From Rivularia sp963920925 (GTDB taxonomy: Bacteria > Cyanobacteriota > Cyanobacteriia > Cyanobacteriales > Nostocaceae), in NCBI RefSeq assembly GCF_963920925.1, contig NZ_CAWUDI010000009.1:124001-188000 (forward strand): DNA of 64,000 nucleotides, written 5' to 3'. Under the pieces are notes generated by a model that did no database searches, was not told the DNA's origin, and worked only from the letters and a program-made list of their open reading frames with translations. The translations under genes and the position numbers were made by a program. Within the stretch, counting starts at the first letter, position 1, and each line of letters begins with the position of its first letter. Shown here piece after piece: positions 9,785-18,795 of the stretch.

Positions 9785-10582
9785 CTACGAACTTTGGATT
9801 AAATTCCCACCCAATTGATGCTGTCGGTTAAACACGGCAAAAAACGCTAAAATCAACACACCTATCGTAGCCAAAGCCGTTCCGGAAGCTTGCGTAAAAA
9901 TAATTAGAATTTGGTAGCGCACGGCATCAGTGGGACTAGCACCAGCCAATATTTGACCAGTCATCATTCCCGGTAAACTAACTAACCCCATCACCATCAT
10001 GGAATTAATCGTGGGAATCATCCCCGTTCGCAGCGCTTCTTTTAATGTTTCGTGTGCTGCTTCCCAACGAGTAGCCCCTAATGTTAACAATGCTTCGATT
10101 TGCTCGCGCTTACTGCTCAAATCTTCCATAAATTTATCTAGCGCTAGAGATGTACCCGTCAGCGAGTTACCTAACACCATACCCAGTAAAGGAATTAAAT
10201 ATTGCGGATCGTACCAAGGTTCAACGCGAATAATTCCGTTTACCGTTAATCCAGTAACCAAAAATGAAGCGCTCAATAGACAGACAAAATTGTTCCAATA
10301 AATACTGGAAAATCGTCTGCGGGTACGGTTGACACTCGACAGAGCCGCGATGGTGGTCATTGCAACGGCTACAAGTAATACTAATAGAGGGTTACGCAGG
10401 GTAAACACCCACTGCAAAGCATAACCCACCAGCAATAGTTGTACTACCATTCGCAGCGATGCTATGACCAAACTTTGCGTTAATCCCAAACGTAAAGCTA
10501 GGGAAATACCAACATTAATCATAATAAATAAAGTCGCTAAACCCAGTTGAGCGTAACTAATAGAAATATAGTTATCCATCAA
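9785..10582 (-). CDS. fetB: FetB-type iron export permease (UPF0014)
   Basis: 265 residues with about seven hydrophobic segments and the conserved UPF0014 core: NSLTGTSLALDKFMEDL, ALLTLGATRWEA, and MMVMGLVSLPGMMTGQILAG. With FetA it forms an ABC exporter that in E. coli lowers cytoplasmic iron and protects against oxidative stress. Start and stop overlap the preceding fetA by four bases (ATGA at 10579-10582), so translation is probably coupled. Finding an exporter inside an uptake island suggests an iron-homeostasis role. An earlier assignment as a generic membrane protein is ruled out by the FetB signature. Confidence 0.85.
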   Translation of the reverse strand: MMDNYISISYAQLGLATLFIMINVGISLALRLGLTQSLVIASLRMVVQLLLVGYALQWVFTLRNPLLVLLVAVAMTTIAALSSVNRTRRRFSSIYWNNFVCLLSASFLVTGLTVNGIIRVEPWYDPQYLIPLLGMVLGNSLTGTSLALDKFMEDLSSKREQIEALLTLGATRWEAAHETLKEALRTGMIPTINSMMVMGLVSLPGMMTGQILAGASPTDAVRYQILIIFTQASGTALATIGVLILAFFAVFNRQHQLGGNLIQSS

Positions 10583-11280
10583 TCTTTTTCCTGCAAACTA
10601 ATTTGACGGTTGGTAATTCGCTGTAATTGGGTTGAGTCGTGGCTAGTCCAAAGGTAGGCTCTTTGAGGGTCTTGGGCTTGCCAAGCTGCCACCAAAGCTT
10701 CTAAACTATGAGCAGTTTGAGCATCCAATGACGCGGTAGGTTCATCGAGTAAAAGTATTTTAGGTGCGAGTTGCAATGCTCTCAAAAAAGCCACAATTTG
10801 CGCTTCACCTCCAGAAATAGCACTTATCGAACGCTTTAAAAAGTCATCATTTTTATGTAAAAGTTGTAAATAATCTAGAATTGCAGTGCGGTTATAAACT
10901 AGATGAAGATTGGCTTTGAGATGATAAACTTGCTTTAGGTTTGACTCTACAGTTCCGAACCATAAAGCCGGACGTTGATGCAGGTAAATAATTTGCGATC
11001 GCCATTTAGGTAAATGCCAAGTATCAATACTTTTTTCCTGAAAAATTATTTTTCCTGCTTGTGCTGAGTCTAAACCAGCTAAAGCACGTAACAGCAAACT
11101 TTTACCCGAACCCGAAGCACCTAAGACAGCGACTTTTTCACCCGAGAATAATTCAAAATTTAAGTTACGCCAAATCCAATATTTATCGATTTTCCGACCC
11201 AAGCCTTGTACTGAAAGAATAGGTGCTTGAGAAGATACCAATGTTTCAGCAGCCTGGTTTTGCATTAATTGAGTTTTCAT
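10579..11280 (-). CDS. fetA: FetA-type ABC transporter ATPase
   Basis: 233 residues. The ABC ATPase motifs are complete: Walker A GASGSGKS (near residue 55), signature ISGGEAQ (near 156), Walker B ILLLDEPTASLD (near 176), and an H-loop histidine in LWTSHDS. It energises FetB, with which it overlaps by four bases. The ATPase is short and soluble, as expected for a partner of a separate permease. The 111-base gap upstream to the FecB gene may contain its own promoter, but no clear site was identified. Confidence 0.87.
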   Translation of the reverse strand: MKTQLMQNQAAETLVSSQAPILSVQGLGRKIDKYWIWRNLNFELFSGEKVAVLGASGSGKSLLLRALAGLDSAQAGKIIFQEKSIDTWHLPKWRSQIIYLHQRPALWFGTVESNLKQVYHLKANLHLVYNRTAILDYLQLLHKNDDFLKRSISAISGGEAQIVAFLRALQLAPKILLLDEPTASLDAQTAHSLEALVAAWQAQDPQRAYLWTSHDSTQLQRITNRQISLQEKD

Positions 11281-11391
11281 GGCTAAACAGGTGAGGGCAA
11301 CCAGATAAACTAACCTTACCAGCTAATTGCAAGTTTTTAGCTTTAAAATTTACTTACCAAGCAAGGGGTCCGCATGCTAACCAGTAATTGT

Positions 11392-12393
11392 TCATTTATC
11401 TATCAAATATTTAAACAAGTCATCCAAAACGCTATTAGCTCCAATCATTCCCCAGGAGCTAATCCAGGTATCGCTAGAAACTTGATAAACCCTATCTTCT
11501 CGAACAGCTTCTAATTGTAACCACAATGGGTGATTTGTAAATTGTTTCAACTTTGATGGATCGTGTCCTCCTAGACTCAAGAAAATTACATCACCCTCTA
11601 ATTGCGGAATTAGTTCTAAGGAAATATTTTCATTAACTTTATCTTTATCTTGATAGTTGGGACGAGGTAAGCCGATTTCCTTAATAATTGAACCAGCAAA
11701 AGAATTATTCATGTAAATACGAGTATAGTTATTCCAAAAATTTACCAAAGATACTTGAGTATTGGAAAGCTTATTACCGATTTTCTGACGCAGTGTATTT
11801 ATCCTTTGCTCGTAATCTTGTAACAATTGTTCTGCTGTTTCCGTTTTACCTAATGCTTCAGCAAATTTAGTTAGCCATTCTTGCCAACTCTTATCTGCAT
11901 CAGCCAAAACTGTCGGTGCAATTTGAGATAGCTGCTGATATATATCGGCATCCCAATTAAGTCCTAATATTAAGTCTGGTTTTAGATATAAAATTTTTTC
12001 TAGACTTGGACTACCATTAACACCAACTTTCTCGACTTCTTCAGTCTTTGATTGCAGATAATCCGGATATTGGTCGTAAAGTAAAGTGGTAGCTGCAATT
12101 GGTTTGATTCCTAAAGCCAAAGCATTATCTAAGCCTCCTAAAACAACTACACGTTTCGGATTTAGTGGAACTTTAGTTTCATCCATAGCGTGTTTAACAA
12201 CTCGCGTTTGTGAAGTTATATTTTCAGAATTTGAACTGATATTTTTAGAAGTACTAACTCCACAGCCAATAATAATTAAAGCTGTGATGATACTGAAGAA
12301 AATTAATTGGATTTGACGAGAATTAAAAATATGAGTCAAAAAACTCCGCGTGACTCCGCGTTTACCTCCGCGTCCCTTTGCGTTAAAAAACAT
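11392..12393 (-). CDS. FecB-type iron-siderophore ABC substrate-binding lipoprotein
   Basis: Up to 333 residues. The lipobox lies in FSIITALIIIGC, and the binding fold shows PKRVVVLGGLDNALALGIKP, LEKILYLKPDLILGLN and LEGDVIFLSLGGHDPS. The first 16 codons from ATG 12393 are a read-through of a common cyanobacterial intergenic repeat (12344-12384), so that N-terminus is doubtful. A TTG at 12339 (LTHIFNSRQIQL) would give an ordinary signal peptide. It sits between fetA and a sucrase/ferredoxin-like remnant and probably binds a ferric siderophore in the periplasm. Function is from family and neighbourhood only. Confidence 0.8.
   Translation of the reverse strand: MFFNAKGRGGKRGVTRSFLTHIFNSRQIQLIFFSIITALIIIGCGVSTSKNISSNSENITSQTRVVKHAMDETKVPLNPKRVVVLGGLDNALALGIKPIAATTLLYDQYPDYLQSKTEEVEKVGVNGSPSLEKILYLKPDLILGLNWDADIYQQLSQIAPTVLADADKSWQEWLTKFAEALGKTETAEQLLQDYEQRINTLRQKIGNKLSNTQVSLVNFWNNYTRIYMNNSFAGSIIKEIGLPRPNYQDKDKVNENISLELIPQLEGDVIFLSLGGHDPSKLKQFTNHPLWLQLEAVREDRVYQVSSDTWISSWGMIGANSVLDDLFKYLIDK
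12344..12384. repeat. Dispersed cyanobacterial repeat (ctccgcg... type)
   Basis: Contains repeated ctccgcg units ending in ccctttgcgtt, a form found in many Nostocales intergenic regions. It overlaps the annotated N-terminal codons of the FecB gene, which casts doubt on that start. Confidence 0.6.
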
Positions 12394-12416
12394 AATATAG
12401 CTACTACTAATAATAA

Positions 12417-13042
12417 TTAAATTTTCAATAAGTTTGTAATTTTAAATTGTGGAGTGTGAGTTAATTCGCTATTGCAACATTCGCCTTTTGATAAAATATT
12501 TTTTGTTTCATCTTCAATGACGTTACATCGATAAATATTAATCGTGCCATCTGATGTTTTAAAAGATATTTCTACTTGATTAAAAGTTTCATCTTCATTA
12601 TGTTTAATTACATGACCTTGCACTTGATAATTAAACCATTCCCACCCATGCTTTAACATCAACTCTCTTTCTAACAATTGAACTTGCCAAGGTAAAATTC
12701 CCCAACCGCGATAGATATTTTTCAAACATTCAATATCACCAGTTCTAGTCAAAATAGCAGCAAAAGATTTTTGGTCAAGTCTACCGTAATAATTAAGCGA
12801 TTATATCCCTTCTCATAATATTGGGCATTATAAATAAATACTAGCCTTAAAAATAATTCTACATCTCCATTAATATCTGCTTTTAAGGCTGTGAAGTTAT
12901 CAGAAAGGGCTTTTGAATCCAGAGGTTCAGATGTCCAAGGCGGTGGAAATTCGAGTAAGACATAATATCGACGATTTAATGCACAGCCAATCGGGTCTTC
13001 TTTTACTTCACAAGATTCTTCTGCACAGAAAAAATTGTTCAT
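12417..13042 (-). pseudogene. Sucrase/ferredoxin-like (Suc_Fer-like) protein, frameshifted and short
   Basis: The 5' piece (12749-13042) starts MNNFFCAEESCEVKEDPIG, the conserved opening of cyanobacterial Suc/Fer-like proteins, and includes LLEFPPPW. Near 12780-12795 the homology leaves the first frame (NRLII) and continues in another as GRLDQKSFAAILTRTGDIECLK, which then stays open to 12417. Joined, about 205 residues are encoded, shorter than the usual near-300-residue family. These thioredoxin-fold, ferredoxin-like proteins are frequent near siderophore genes, perhaps in reductive iron release. A single-base indel or a sequencing error could explain the break. Confidence 0.7.
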
Positions 13043-13069
13043 AATCTAAAAAATTAAATATTATTTATA

Positions 13070-14392
13070 TCAATAATCTTTAGTATCATAATCTGGCACA
13101 ATAGTTTCCACATTCCGCAATCGAGCAACAAAGAATCCGCTTAACCCAATTAACAATAAACAAACAGAAGAAAACACATACAAAATTGCCATCCCCGCAC
13201 CTTTTCCAGTACCAAATAAATTACCAAATAAAGGTACAAGATTACCTCCTGGCATCATAGCAGGTTCAAAAACATGGTCGGCAAGCAAAGCAGCAATAAA
13301 AACAGCGATCGCCGAAACAATCTGTTGCATAATAGACTCGGTGGCAAAGACTCGTCCTTGTATATCCGGTCTAACTTTACTCAACAATATAGCCCTTGAA
13401 GAACTTGTCAACATGGGAAAATTGAGAGAGGAGCAAAATTGGGCAGGTAGCCAAATCATTAACCCTTGTCCCAAAGCAAATATCGTTTTACTGACTCCAG
13501 CACCCATCATTCCCAAAAGAAAGCCATTAATCCGTCGTTTGGAACCACCCAAAATACTCAAAAGTACAGTTCCCGTTACTCCTCCCAATCCAGCCGCAGA
13601 GGAAATACTACCTAATATCCTGGTGTCATTATTTGTACGTGCCAAAATCATCGGTGAGTGTAGGGTTGCACCGATGTCATGGGCAAACCAAAACAACGAA
13701 CCAGCAGCGATGACAGCTAAAAGGCTAGGATTTTTGAGCAGATAGCGAAAACCAAAAATAATTTCTTGCAAAAAGCCGATACTTTTCTCAGATTGAGTTG
13801 TAATTTTTGGTTGAGGAATACGTACCTTTAAAATAGTCGCGATCGCAATTGTGAAAGTAATAAAATCAATTAATAAAATCCCACCCAAATCAATAATGTA
13901 ATAGAGAAAACCAGCCAATGCGGGGGCAATAATTATTGAACCGTAATGAATTGCAGAATTCATACTAGTAGCCCTTTGGTAATGTTGTTTGGGTACTAGC
14001 ATGGAAATTGAGGAGGAATAAGCCAATGCTTGAACTTCGCTAAATGTTCCATTTACTGCACCAGTTGCGTAAATATGCCATATTTGTAATTGGTTAGTTA
14101 AATACAAATAGCCGATAACTATAGTAGATATTGCTGCTACACAATCGGCTATTATTAACAAAAATTTCCGATTTACACGGTCTACAATTAATCCTGAAGC
14201 TAAGGTAATAAAAATACTGGGAATGAGTTCAAAAAAACTCAATAAAGCAATTGTAGTTACCTGATTTGTCAGTTCCCATGCCCAAATTGTGATAGCAAAA
14301 TAGGTCATGGAACTACCAATATTAGATACTAACTGACCAAACCAAATTATTATGAAAGTACGCAGGTGTTTAGGTAATTGTTGTTTTGTCAT
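13070..14392 (-). CDS. MFS transporter, EntS/DHA3-like; probable siderophore exporter
   Basis: 440 residues with about twelve hydrophobic segments and motif A as LIVDRVNRKFLLI. Paralogue of 2340-3662 over its whole length (FIIIWFGQLVSNIGSSMTYFAI versus FFIVWLGQFVSTIGSSMTSFAI). It follows a FecB gene by 17 bases in the same direction, so the pair is probably co-transcribed. The presence of one MFS exporter per receptor/FecB set suggests that each unit handles its own siderophore, but substrate cannot be read from the sequence. No defect is seen. Confidence 0.82.
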   Translation of the reverse strand: MTKQQLPKHLRTFIIIWFGQLVSNIGSSMTYFAITIWAWELTNQVTTIALLSFFELIPSIFITLASGLIVDRVNRKFLLIIADCVAAISTIVIGYLYLTNQLQIWHIYATGAVNGTFSEVQALAYSSSISMLVPKQHYQRATSMNSAIHYGSIIIAPALAGFLYYIIDLGGILLIDFITFTIAIATILKVRIPQPKITTQSEKSIGFLQEIIFGFRYLLKNPSLLAVIAAGSLFWFAHDIGATLHSPMILARTNNDTRILGSISSAAGLGGVTGTVLLSILGGSKRRINGFLLGMMGAGVSKTIFALGQGLMIWLPAQFCSSLNFPMLTSSSRAILLSKVRPDIQGRVFATESIMQQIVSAIAVFIAALLADHVFEPAMMPGGNLVPLFGNLFGTGKGAGMAILYVFSSVCLLLIGLSGFFVARLRNVETIVPDYDTKDY

Positions 14393-14409
14393 TCAAATAA
14401 TTATCATGT

Positions 14410-15405
14410 TTAATTATTGATATTTTTATCATTTAATAAATATTTTTCTAAATCATCTAAAATGGCACTTGCTGAGAGAATATTGCCAAATATCCAGTAA
14501 CTTGAATCAACAGTATATACTCGGTTATTTTGTACAACATTGAGCTTCTGCCATAAAGAACTGTTTTGGTATTTCTGGAAGTTTTCTTCGGCTTTAGAGT
14601 CTAATGCTGCGAATAAAATATCTGCATCAAGTAAATCTATACGTTCTAAGCTTACCGCTACATAAGAATAGTCTGGATTTGTACTTATTTGATTTTGTTT
14701 TTCTGGAATAGATAATCCGACTTCTGAAATAACGCTGACGGGAAATGAAAATTTGTTGCGAAATTCTGGGGCTATTCCGGGTGCATAAAAGCGGCTGATA
14801 GTCACTGTTTTTAGATTATTTTTATTGTTTAACTTTGTACGTAATATTTTAATCCGTTGTTGATATTCATCTAATAATTGTTGTACTTGTTTACTTTTAC
14901 CTGTGATTTCACCAACACGCACTAAAGCATCTTTCCAAGCATTGTGGGTATAATCAATTCCAACTGTGGGAGCAATATTAGAAAGTAATTTATAATTTTG
15001 TTCTACACCAAAAGAAAAACCTACGATTAAATCTGGTTTTAACTGTACTATTTTTTCTAAATTTGGCTGAGCAACTTTCCCTAAAGTCTCTATCTCTTTG
15101 GCTTTGTTAGTAAATTTTTGTCTTCTACTACCTGTTAAAGGTGGCTCTGGTGCTGCTACTGGTTGTAAATCTAGTGCTAGTAATATTTCCATCATTGTCT
15201 CATCTAAAGCGATGATACGCTGAGGATTTAAAGGAACGCAAGTTGTTCCTAAATCATGCTTCACTACTCTACACTCAGATGTAACTAAATTGGAGTTTGA
15301 AGTTTGATTTTTTTGAGGTAAATAATAATTACAACCTGTAACTATAATAAATGTTAAGCTCGTTAATAAGAATAATTTTAGAAATTTGGATAACGATTTT
15401 ATCAT
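14410..15405 (-). CDS. FecB-type iron-siderophore ABC substrate-binding lipoprotein
   Basis: 331 residues. Signal MIKSLSKFLKLFLLTSLTF ends in lipobox IVTGC. Binding-fold motifs are PQRIIALDETMMEILLALDLQP, LEKIVQLKPDLIVGFS and LLDADILFAALD. The tail VDSSYWIFGNILSASAILDDLEKYL is nearly the same as in the 5951 gene, showing recent duplication of the receptor-FecB-MFS unit. It lies 161 bases after the broken receptor 2 and 17 bases before the MFS gene. Expected to bind a ferric siderophore in the periplasm for an ABC permease not present in the window. Confidence 0.85.
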   Translation of the reverse strand: MIKSLSKFLKLFLLTSLTFIIVTGCNYYLPQKNQTSNSNLVTSECRVVKHDLGTTCVPLNPQRIIALDETMMEILLALDLQPVAAPEPPLTGSRRQKFTNKAKEIETLGKVAQPNLEKIVQLKPDLIVGFSFGVEQNYKLLSNIAPTVGIDYTHNAWKDALVRVGEITGKSKQVQQLLDEYQQRIKILRTKLNNKNNLKTVTISRFYAPGIAPEFRNKFSFPVSVISEVGLSIPEKQNQISTNPDYSYVAVSLERIDLLDADILFAALDSKAEENFQKYQNSSLWQKLNVVQNNRVYTVDSSYWIFGNILSASAILDDLEKYLLNDKNINN

Positions 15406-15566
15406 TACTATTTATAATTTATAAATACCATTTTTTTACTGTTTCCTGTTCCCTATGACCTTATTTAATCAAATTTATCAAGATAAATGGCGGTTAAAAC
15501 CGCCACATAAATTACCCTTCGGGTTCACCAGTTGTTCATGGGAGAAACCCCCAAGACCACACTGGT

Positions 15567-17008
15567 TCACCAACTCCAACGATAATTTAAAGTAAAAGTT
15601 CGACCCCTAGAAGCTAAAGCATAAGAGTCGTCAAAACCAGCATTAATTTGATTGGTAACATTCAAATATTGATTATTCAGCAAATTACGAACGCCTAAAC
15701 TGAGGGTACCATCACCAAGTTTCAAACTGCTGATTAAATCCATAACTAAATAACTATCTATACCAATGGGGTCAACTTCTGCATCAAAAGCGCGATCACG
15801 ACTTCCAACATATAATGCTTGTAGTCGATTGCTCCATCCCGGTAACGTTTCATTCTCCACATATGCTGTTAGTTTCAAAGGTGAAACTTCATAACCAGTA
15901 ATGGCAACAAATCCAATTTCTTCTGATTCTTCCCGTTCTCCTTCACTCCAAGTCAATGTACTTCCCAATTTCCATTTATTGCTTGGTTGCCAATCTAATG
16001 CTAGTTCAATTCCATAGTTACGTTGGGGAGAACTCCATCGATCAACACTAAAGGTGGTCTTCCCCGCAAAGTCTGAGCAAAACTTTGTTGTGATTCAGCA
16101 CTTGGCCCCAAACCAGGAACCGTATTTGCAAGTATCGATGTTAAATCGCGATTAACAGTAGTTTGCTCCTCAATTTGTTCGCGGGTTATTACCGTTACCG
16201 AACGTGGTACATTTTGGACATCTTCTTCAGTACGTGTCGCACTCACTATCAATTCAATCGGTTCATCATCGGTTGCTGTTGGTTGTGCTGGTTTTTTTGA
16301 TGGAGTTTCACTTGTAGTAGGCTTCTCTTCTTCTGGTTTTGGAGTTGGTGTTTGTGCGGTAGAAGCATCAGGCGCTAACCCAAAAATCAAACCTTCTCCA
16401 CTGTCGAACAATTCAACTTTCGGCAATCCTGTCTCACCCTTAACCGCAATCCTGACGGTATTCGCATTCAAATTAGTTACCGTAATCTCAGTAATTCCCT
16501 CAGTTGGTTTTTCTTGAGTAAATTTAAACGCATCTCCGGTCGCTTGTTGCAGTTGAGCGTTAGGAATATCGGCAATAAAATCATTACCACTGCTGCGATT
16601 TACTACCTGTAACTGTCTTGCTTGAGGTGTCTGCAAGATTATTTCTAAACCTTTATCTGTTGAATTGGTCTTAACTCCAGTAATTGGTACAATACCTCCT
16701 TGAGCAGGTGTTGGAGTTTGCACCAGCATTTGAGCGCTAGTTGCACTCAGTTCGATTTCGCTAAGTTGGAGAATATTTTTACCTGCTTCACCCAACTTTA
16801 TCCTTTTTTCCAAACTTGCTCTTGGCAATTGGAAATTTCGGCGTATCCGAGAACCCAAAGATTTATTATCTCTAACAGCAATCTTGTTACGTACTCCAGA
16901 TTTACTGATTCTATCTTTTTGCAATTCCTCACTTTTAGCAGGAGTACCAATGAGAAAAACAATCGCACTTGTCAGCAGCAGGCTTTGAAACAATTTATCT
17001 AATTTCAT
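15567..17008 (-). pseudogene. AMIN-domain TonB-dependent siderophore receptor 2, internal deletion with frameshift
   Basis: The 5' piece (16001-17008) has a signal peptide, an AMIN domain (about residues 110-215), a Pro/Thr-rich linker and the plug up to LRGRPPLVLIDG. Directly after that the sequence jumps to the terminal barrel, seen in another frame as PQRNYGIELALDWQPSNKWK and then LGSTLTWSEGEREE through TLNYRWSW (15567-15968). Comparison with receptor 3 shows the missing piece is the rest of the plug and most of the barrel. The last 130 residues are almost identical to receptor 3. Preceded by AraC regulator 2. Confidence 0.83.
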
Positions 17009-17162
17009 CTATCTCCCCACATCAAATAATAATACTTGCCCGTAACCGAAGCCACCCGACGATTGATGCTCAAACAATTTTTTTGGACTCTAAACTACAG
17101 TCTTATTAATAAGTTTTATCAGTAATCTTACGGGAAGTAAGAAAAAAAATGAAGCCCAGGAT

Positions 17163-17206
17163 GTTCTCCAGACGGAATTTAATCGTTCCCTAAACGGAAT
17201 TTTTTC
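17163..17206 (-). promoter_or_regulatory. 22-bp tandem direct repeat, probable AraC-type operator (receptor 2)
   Basis: Copies 17163-17184 and 17185-17206 match at 17 of 22 positions and share the core CGGAATTT (17173 and 17195), exactly 22 bases apart. As at 8641-8684, the element overlaps the 3' end of the AraC gene and lies upstream of the receptor start (about 155-198 bases). Conservation of core, period and location at both receptor genes supports operator function. Confidence 0.6.
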
Positions 17207-18203
17207 GGGAATAAACGCTAGGATTAGCACCAAGTTTTTTGCTAAAAGCCCTCACAAAAGCGCTGCGGCTAGCATAACCCACGGTTTGTGCAACTTGATT
17301 TACCGTGAGCTTGGTTTCTAGCAATAATTCTTTGGCTCGTTCCATGCGATAATCGTGTAAACAACCAAAGACGGTTGTACCAAATATTTCCTGAAAGCCT
17401 TTTTTGAGAGTGCAATCATTGAGATTTACTTGACGCGCTAATGTCAATAATGATGGTGGATTGCTAAAATTATTAATGATAATATCTCTCGCTTGATAAA
17501 TACTATCGATTTGTTCCGGTTTGAGATTGATACTTGAGTCTAACAACTTAGCATCTTGCAAATCTTCCAAACGCAGAGCCATCAACTCTAATACTTTACC
17601 TTCCAAATAAAGCTGTCTTGTTAAAGCTTGATAAGGACAATTTAAAATTTGCTGCAAAACAGTTTGCATTTGTGGTGTTGTTCTACCAACTTGAAAATAA
17701 TTTATATCGACATTTTTAATAACATCTTGGAAATTATCAGGTAATTTATCGTTAGGAGAAAGCACCAAACTTTCAAATAATGAATATTCGATATGAATAT
17801 CTACTTTTAAGATTCTTTCCTGAGCTTGCCATTCTTTCGTGTTACTTTCATCTGTATCTGAGTCAAGCGATATAAAATTTTGTCCTGAGTTGAGATTTGT
17901 ATCGTAACTATTACCAAAAACACCAAAACCTAATTCTAAAAAAGTACAGGGTTGAGTTGGGGTAGTTTCAACAACTAAGTTTTCTTGCAATTTATAATCT
18001 TCTACTAAAAGCGAGATTCCCGGACGTAGGTTAAACCAACTTCTTTTACCATGACTGATTCCTTTGGGGTCTTGCAGTTGAAATTCGTAAGTCTGTGGGC
18101 GAAAATTGCTTTGATTATCAGATGAATTTGAAGGTAGTAAATGGTGACAATCTGCTGGTTCTTTGAGAAAAAGGGTCATGTCAATTTTGGGTTTGATATT
18201 CAA
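17190..18203 (-). CDS. AraC-family transcriptional regulator, PchR-like
   Basis: 337 residues. The N-terminal ligand region is followed by the AraC DNA-binding domain (about 240-335) with LARQVNLNDCTLKKGFQEIFGTTVFGCLHDYRME split over two helices and VNQVAQTVGYASRSAFVRAFSKKLGANPS. It is a paralogue of the regulator at 8669-9667 and stands before receptor 2 in the same direction. PchR relatives sense intracellular ferric siderophore and turn on receptor genes. A Fur-box-like element lies 17 bases upstream of its ATG. It appears intact although the receptor it should control is broken. Confidence 0.84.
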   Translation of the reverse strand: MNIKPKIDMTLFLKEPADCHHLLPSNSSDNQSNFRPQTYEFQLQDPKGISHGKRSWFNLRPGISLLVEDYKLQENLVVETTPTQPCTFLELGFGVFGNSYDTNLNSGQNFISLDSDTDESNTKEWQAQERILKVDIHIEYSLFESLVLSPNDKLPDNFQDVIKNVDINYFQVGRTTPQMQTVLQQILNCPYQALTRQLYLEGKVLELMALRLEDLQDAKLLDSSINLKPEQIDSIYQARDIIINNFSNPPSLLTLARQVNLNDCTLKKGFQEIFGTTVFGCLHDYRMERAKELLLETKLTVNQVAQTVGYASRSAFVRAFSKKLGANPSVYSRKNSV

Positions 18204-18219
18204 ATTGTAAAAAGGTAGA

Positions 18220-18234
18220 TGAGAAATAGTATCA
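18220..18234 (-). promoter_or_regulatory. Probable Fur box upstream of AraC regulator 2
   Basis: TGAGAAATAGTATCA matches the 7-1-7 Fur consensus at 10 of 14 arm positions and is one base different from the site at 9713. It starts 17 bases before the ATG. Confidence 0.45.
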
Positions 18235-18240
18235 TTAATT

Positions 18241-18795
18241 AAGATATAATATTAGTGTCAAGGGTTACAAATATTTTTGCTAAGTAGGGGTAAGGCTATC
18301 TTCTCCTATTCAATTTTCGCATACGCTTCGGTAAATGCGAAAATTATTGCTGTGATTGGCTATTCTTTTGACTAATATTTTCATCAATAATTATCTAAGT
18401 AGAATTTTTCCTTGCCCCTGTCTTCTGCTTCATACTTTAAAGACAGGAGCTATAAGGGAAAACGATTTGAGCTTGATTTATATTTATTTACAATGTTAGG
18501 GTTGTTAATAAGAATAATTTGATCGTTTTGTATGGTAAATTTTGCATTGAAAATAGGGAGTAGTAAGCAAATAACAGCGAGCAGTTAAAAAAGGTAATCT
18601 TAAAATTAAAAAATAATTTTAGTTACGGAGGATAGTAATTATTGTATATTCAACTTTATGAAGCGATAATAGATACTAATTCATCTGAATTCACTTATTT
18701 TCAATAACCGCTTTGCTGAGCCTCCAAAACCTAATTCCCAGGTTGAACCTGGGAATTATATCGAAGATAAATGGGCTTAGAAACCGCCAGTTAAA
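18241..18795. other. Intergenic DNA with no recognised gene
   Basis: AT-rich stretch between the AraC 2 start and the 3' end of receptor 3. No ORF with recognisable homology, no RNA gene and no copy of the 11-bp direct-repeat promoter was found. Confidence 0.5.
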
